Source of the DNA: an uncultured Clostridia bacterium
GTDB lineage: Bacteria > Bacillota > Clostridia > Oscillospirales > JAAYOS01
Direction of reading: 5' to 3'
Assembly: GCA_944386395.1 (NCBI GenBank)
Contig: CALXAZ010000111.1
Coordinates: forward strand, 1 to 7,348
DNA: 7,348 nucleotides
The notes beneath the pieces were generated by a model. That model saw nothing but the letters and a program-made list of their open reading frames with translations. It did no database searches and was not told where the DNA came from. The translations under genes and the position numbers were made by a program. Below, piece by piece: positions 6,052 to 7,348 of this stretch (position 1 is the stretch's first letter; each line of letters starts with the position of its first letter).

Positions 6052-6195
6052 GTCTGGTCCGCCTTCTTTACCTTAACCTGCTATCTATTTGAGCATTTTT
6101 TACTGATGTAGCAAAGCACAATATTTTATAAAATTTTTAGACAATAGACAAAGACAACATCCTTTTTAAACGCAGATGATAAGGAATAGTTATAT

Positions 6196-6783
6196 ATGAT
6201 TGTATCTAATTTTATACACCATCAAACCTTCTCTAAATATAAGTCACTTTTAGAGGACTCCCCACATACAAAACTCAGTTTCCCCGCTAAAAGCACACTT
6301 CCCCTTTACTGGACAGGGACAACAGAGCGCATAGTATATTATGTAAACAAAGGTATGCTAAGCCTTTACATTTCTCATGAAAGTGGCAAAGATAAACTTG
6401 TTGGTTTTTGGGGTATTGGTGGAATGTATCCACTTATTGTATCACAACACCATTCTTATCTGGATGAGGTTACTAGTATAATTGCTCGTCGAAACGTAGA
6501 GGTGTATGCTTATCATATAAACGATATTTATAATCTATTTTCAAGCAACCCAGAGTTGTGGGAAATCGCAATATCTTATTATTCATTTCCAAGGAACGAT
6601 CTCTTCCTCCGGTTGCCATACACTCTTTTGGCAGTGACTTACCACCCTTCACAGATTCTTCTGCAAGTTTATACAAGTCTATATTTTTTCCAAAATATCG
6701 GTATCCAGTTTTTCTTCATATACTTGATCGCATTTCATACCATAGGAAAATTGGCACATACAAACTCAGGAAGTTCCTTCTGA
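6196..6783 (+). CDS. Crp/Fnr-type regulator, truncated: effector domain only, DNA-binding domain lost
   Basis: Residues 1 to about 130 read as the cyclic-nucleotide-binding-like effector domain of a Crp/Fnr regulator: RIVYYVNKGMLSLYISHESG (45-64), KLVGFWGIGGMYPLI (67-81), an ITSIIAR-like strand (92-98), VEVYAYHINDIYNLFSSNPE (101-120), then LWEIAISYYS. A complete family member has about 220-230 residues, with a winged helix after the long helix. Here the recognisable sequence stops near 6585, and the last 65 residues (FPRNDLFL onward) are simply the reverse complement of a decayed esterase gene. The gene has thus lost its DNA-binding domain through a deletion joining two convergent genes. AAGGA (6181-6185) lies 10 bases before the ATG, so a non-DNA-binding protein could still be made. 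I regard it as a probable pseudogene; its ligand and former targets are unknown. Confidence 0.65.
   Translation: MIVSNFIHHQTFSKYKSLLEDSPHTKLSFPAKSTLPLYWTGTTERIVYYVNKGMLSLYISHESGKDKLVGFWGIGGMYPLIVSQHHSYLDEVTSIIARRNVEVYAYHINDIYNLFSSNPELWEIAISYYSFPRNDLFLRLPYTLLAVTYHPSQILLQVYTSLYFFQNIGIQFFFIYLIAFHTIGKLAHTNSGSSF
6597..6715 (-). pseudogene. Remnant of the C-terminal part of the esterase gene
   Basis: Downstream of the esterase N-terminal fragment, in another frame, the minus strand encodes DLYKLAEESVKGGKSLPK followed by ECMATGGRD (6599-6679). This matches the late part of FrmB/esterase-D-like hydrolases, where a DlyxLAEK helix leads to a strand ending near the catalytic Asp. No start codon or ribosome binding site serves it. 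The preceding 40 bases read sensibly only in a third frame, and a lost base in the six-base A-run (complement of 6684-6689) would explain the switch. The esterase-like sequence ends near 6597, where the Crp-like gene begins on the opposite strand. Confidence 0.6.
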
Positions 6784-7082
6784 ATAAAATCAAAAAATTT
6801 ATCTCTTTGTCTATTTACGTATGTCTTATTCTCCCCGGAAATCGTTATAACTACTATGTTGTGCTCCTCCGCATATCGCTCTATAAGCGTATACCTTAAC
6901 CATGTGCTATAATCGTTTCCTGTTCCATGAAGCAGATATAGTACCGGGTATTTGCTTGGTTTTAGGTGTGTGCAAGCCCCACCATCCCAGTAATCTGGGC
7001 AACCTGGGCTAGGTACTATTGCACTTATTGTCACTGCGCGCCTGAGTGTATACGAGTTAAAATTACAGGTAAATTGCGCCAT
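6735..7082 (-). pseudogene. Esterase (alpha/beta hydrolase, FrmB/esterase-D type), N-terminal fragment
   Basis: 115 residues matching the start of the putative-esterase family (S-formylglutathione hydrolase/tributyrin esterase type): MAQFTCNFNSYTLRRAVTIS, the strand and oxyanion-hole motif PVLYLLHGTGNDYSTWL (46-62), RYAEEHNIVVITISGEN (69-85), and FFDFIQKELPEFVCANFP (97-113). In intact relatives of about 250-280 residues the next segment carries the nucleophile GLSMGGYGA. Here the frame ends in TGA right after FPMV, and that motif is found in no frame downstream, so the catalytic Ser has been deleted. The start is well supported by AGAAGG (complement of 7090-7095) 7 bases upstream. A further piece of the same gene survives at 6597-6715. 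The protein cannot be an active esterase. Confidence 0.75.
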
Positions 7083-7213
7083 TTATATACCTTCTTTCAT
7101 TAATAATATGCCTTACTTTCAAGCATTGGAACGGATACTTGATTTATTTAAAGGATAGCACACAATATTCAAAATCATATGAAGCAAAAGTTCCTCAAAA
7201 AATTTTTATAAAT

Positions 7214-7241
7214 AAAAACGGAATGATTAAAAATCACCCCG
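7214..7241 (-). terminator. Intrinsic terminator of a minus-strand gene to the right
   Basis: Read on the minus strand, positions 7241-7232 pair with 7228-7219 in a 10-bp stem around a UUU loop, including two G:U pairs, and run straight into UUUUU (complement of 7214-7218). On the plus strand the two wobble pairs become A:C mismatches and no T-tract follows, so the signal belongs to the minus strand. It would end a transcript coming from beyond base 7348 and insulate it from the esterase remnant. Confidence 0.65.
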
Positions 7242-7274
7242 CTTCAAATAGTAGCATTCTTTCTTTTTCAAAAA

Positions 7275-7348
7275 CTATATTTTTAATTTTTTATTGCCAT
7301 CCAGATGTTTTATGCTGTTTTTTCTTATGCTCTGTTCATAATATAAGC
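7275..7348 (-). CDS. Possible 3' end of a gene entering from the right edge
   Basis: One minus-strand frame is open from the window edge for 23 codons, ending ...SIKHLDGNKKLKI and a TAG stop (complement of 7275-7277). The terminator at 7241-7214 begins about 33 bases later, the spacing expected of a real gene end; the other two frames stop within 24 bases of the edge. The tail is basic and I do not recognise the family. A 23-codon open frame can occur by chance, so this rests mainly on the terminator. Confidence 0.3.
   Translation of the reverse strand, partial: LYYEQSIRKNSIKHLDGNKKLKI

Larger units (their letters stand above)
5631..6195. other. AT-rich gene-free interval
   Basis: These 565 bases between tetR and the Crp-like gene hold no open frame with a recognisable protein or a ribosome binding site of its own, apart from AAGGA (6181-6185) serving the gene at 6196. 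They contain a strong minus-strand promoter-like site (5666-5695), a weaker plus-strand one (5946-5973), short direct repeats and an AT-only palindrome ATTTTATAAAAT (6123-6134 region). No clear terminator follows tetR. The composition is visibly more AT-rich than the genes to the left. Confidence 0.6.

Noticed and set aside
5991..6060. Possible folded RNA: GGAC/GTCC outer pairing with an ATTTGT/ACAAAT hairpin inside
   Set aside because: The stems are only 4-6 bp, with no match to a riboswitch core I know and no terminator or masked start next to it.
6473..6597. Continuation of the minus-strand esterase frame (LEMNNKILRF and on) as a real esterase C-terminus
   Set aside because: There is a loose resemblance to the family's end, but the plus strand of the same bases encodes a convincing Crp/Fnr effector domain, which is the better explanation.
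6558..6899. A 113-codon plus-strand frame overlapping the Crp-like gene and the esterase remnant
   Set aside because: It spans the junction in the wrong frame for Crp, has no ribosome binding site and no recognisable domain.
1..7348. tRNA, rRNA, CRISPR array, insertion sequence, phage or toxin-antitoxin genes
   Set aside because: No cloverleaf, rRNA-like stretch, regular repeat-spacer pattern, transposase motif or terminal inverted repeat was seen on either strand.

Overview
The window looks like chromosomal DNA of a low-GC Gram-positive bacterium, most likely one of the Clostridia. The evidence is strong AGGAG-type ribosome binding sites, textbook TTGACA/TATAAT-like promoters, U-tailed hairpin terminators, moderate GC in the genes with very AT-rich gaps, and the style of the proteins. 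The genus cannot be named from the sequence alone.

Layout. (1) 34-2486, plus strand: a sigma-A promoter drives guaB (IMP dehydrogenase, GTG start), followed after 32 bases by a xylose-isomerase-like TIM-barrel protein; a perfect 16-bp hairpin terminator closes the pair. (2) 2644-4888, minus strand: a two-gene operon of a Gfo/Idh/MocA NAD(P)-dependent oxidoreductase (first) and a second, longer TIM-barrel sugar isomerase-like protein, converging on the guaB unit with a bidirectional terminator between. (3) 4889-5630: a divergent control region with palindromes, then a TetR-family regulator on the plus strand. (4) 5631-6195: a 565-base AT-rich gap with promoter-like sites on both strands and short repeats but no gene. 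(5) 6196-7082: a deletion scar. A Crp/Fnr-type effector domain has lost its DNA-binding domain and is joined tail-to-tail to a broken esterase gene on the minus strand. (6) 7083-7348: a minus-strand terminator and perhaps the last codons of a gene entering from the right.

How the genes may work together. An oxidoreductase plus two TIM-barrel isomerase/lyase-type proteins is the enzyme mix used in inositol catabolism (IolG with IolE/IolI) and in oxidation-first cleavage of glycosides, including C-glycosides. The divergent TetR protein, with a perfect palindrome over its own -35 box, is the obvious candidate regulator of the minus-strand operon. The substrate is unknown: the window has no transporter, kinase or glycosidase. 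guaB is housekeeping; its linkage to one of the TIM-barrel genes is unexplained. The strongest candidates for new biology are the oxidoreductase/isomerase/TetR module and a strong promoter pointing antisense into tetR. The right-hand end is mainly gene decay.
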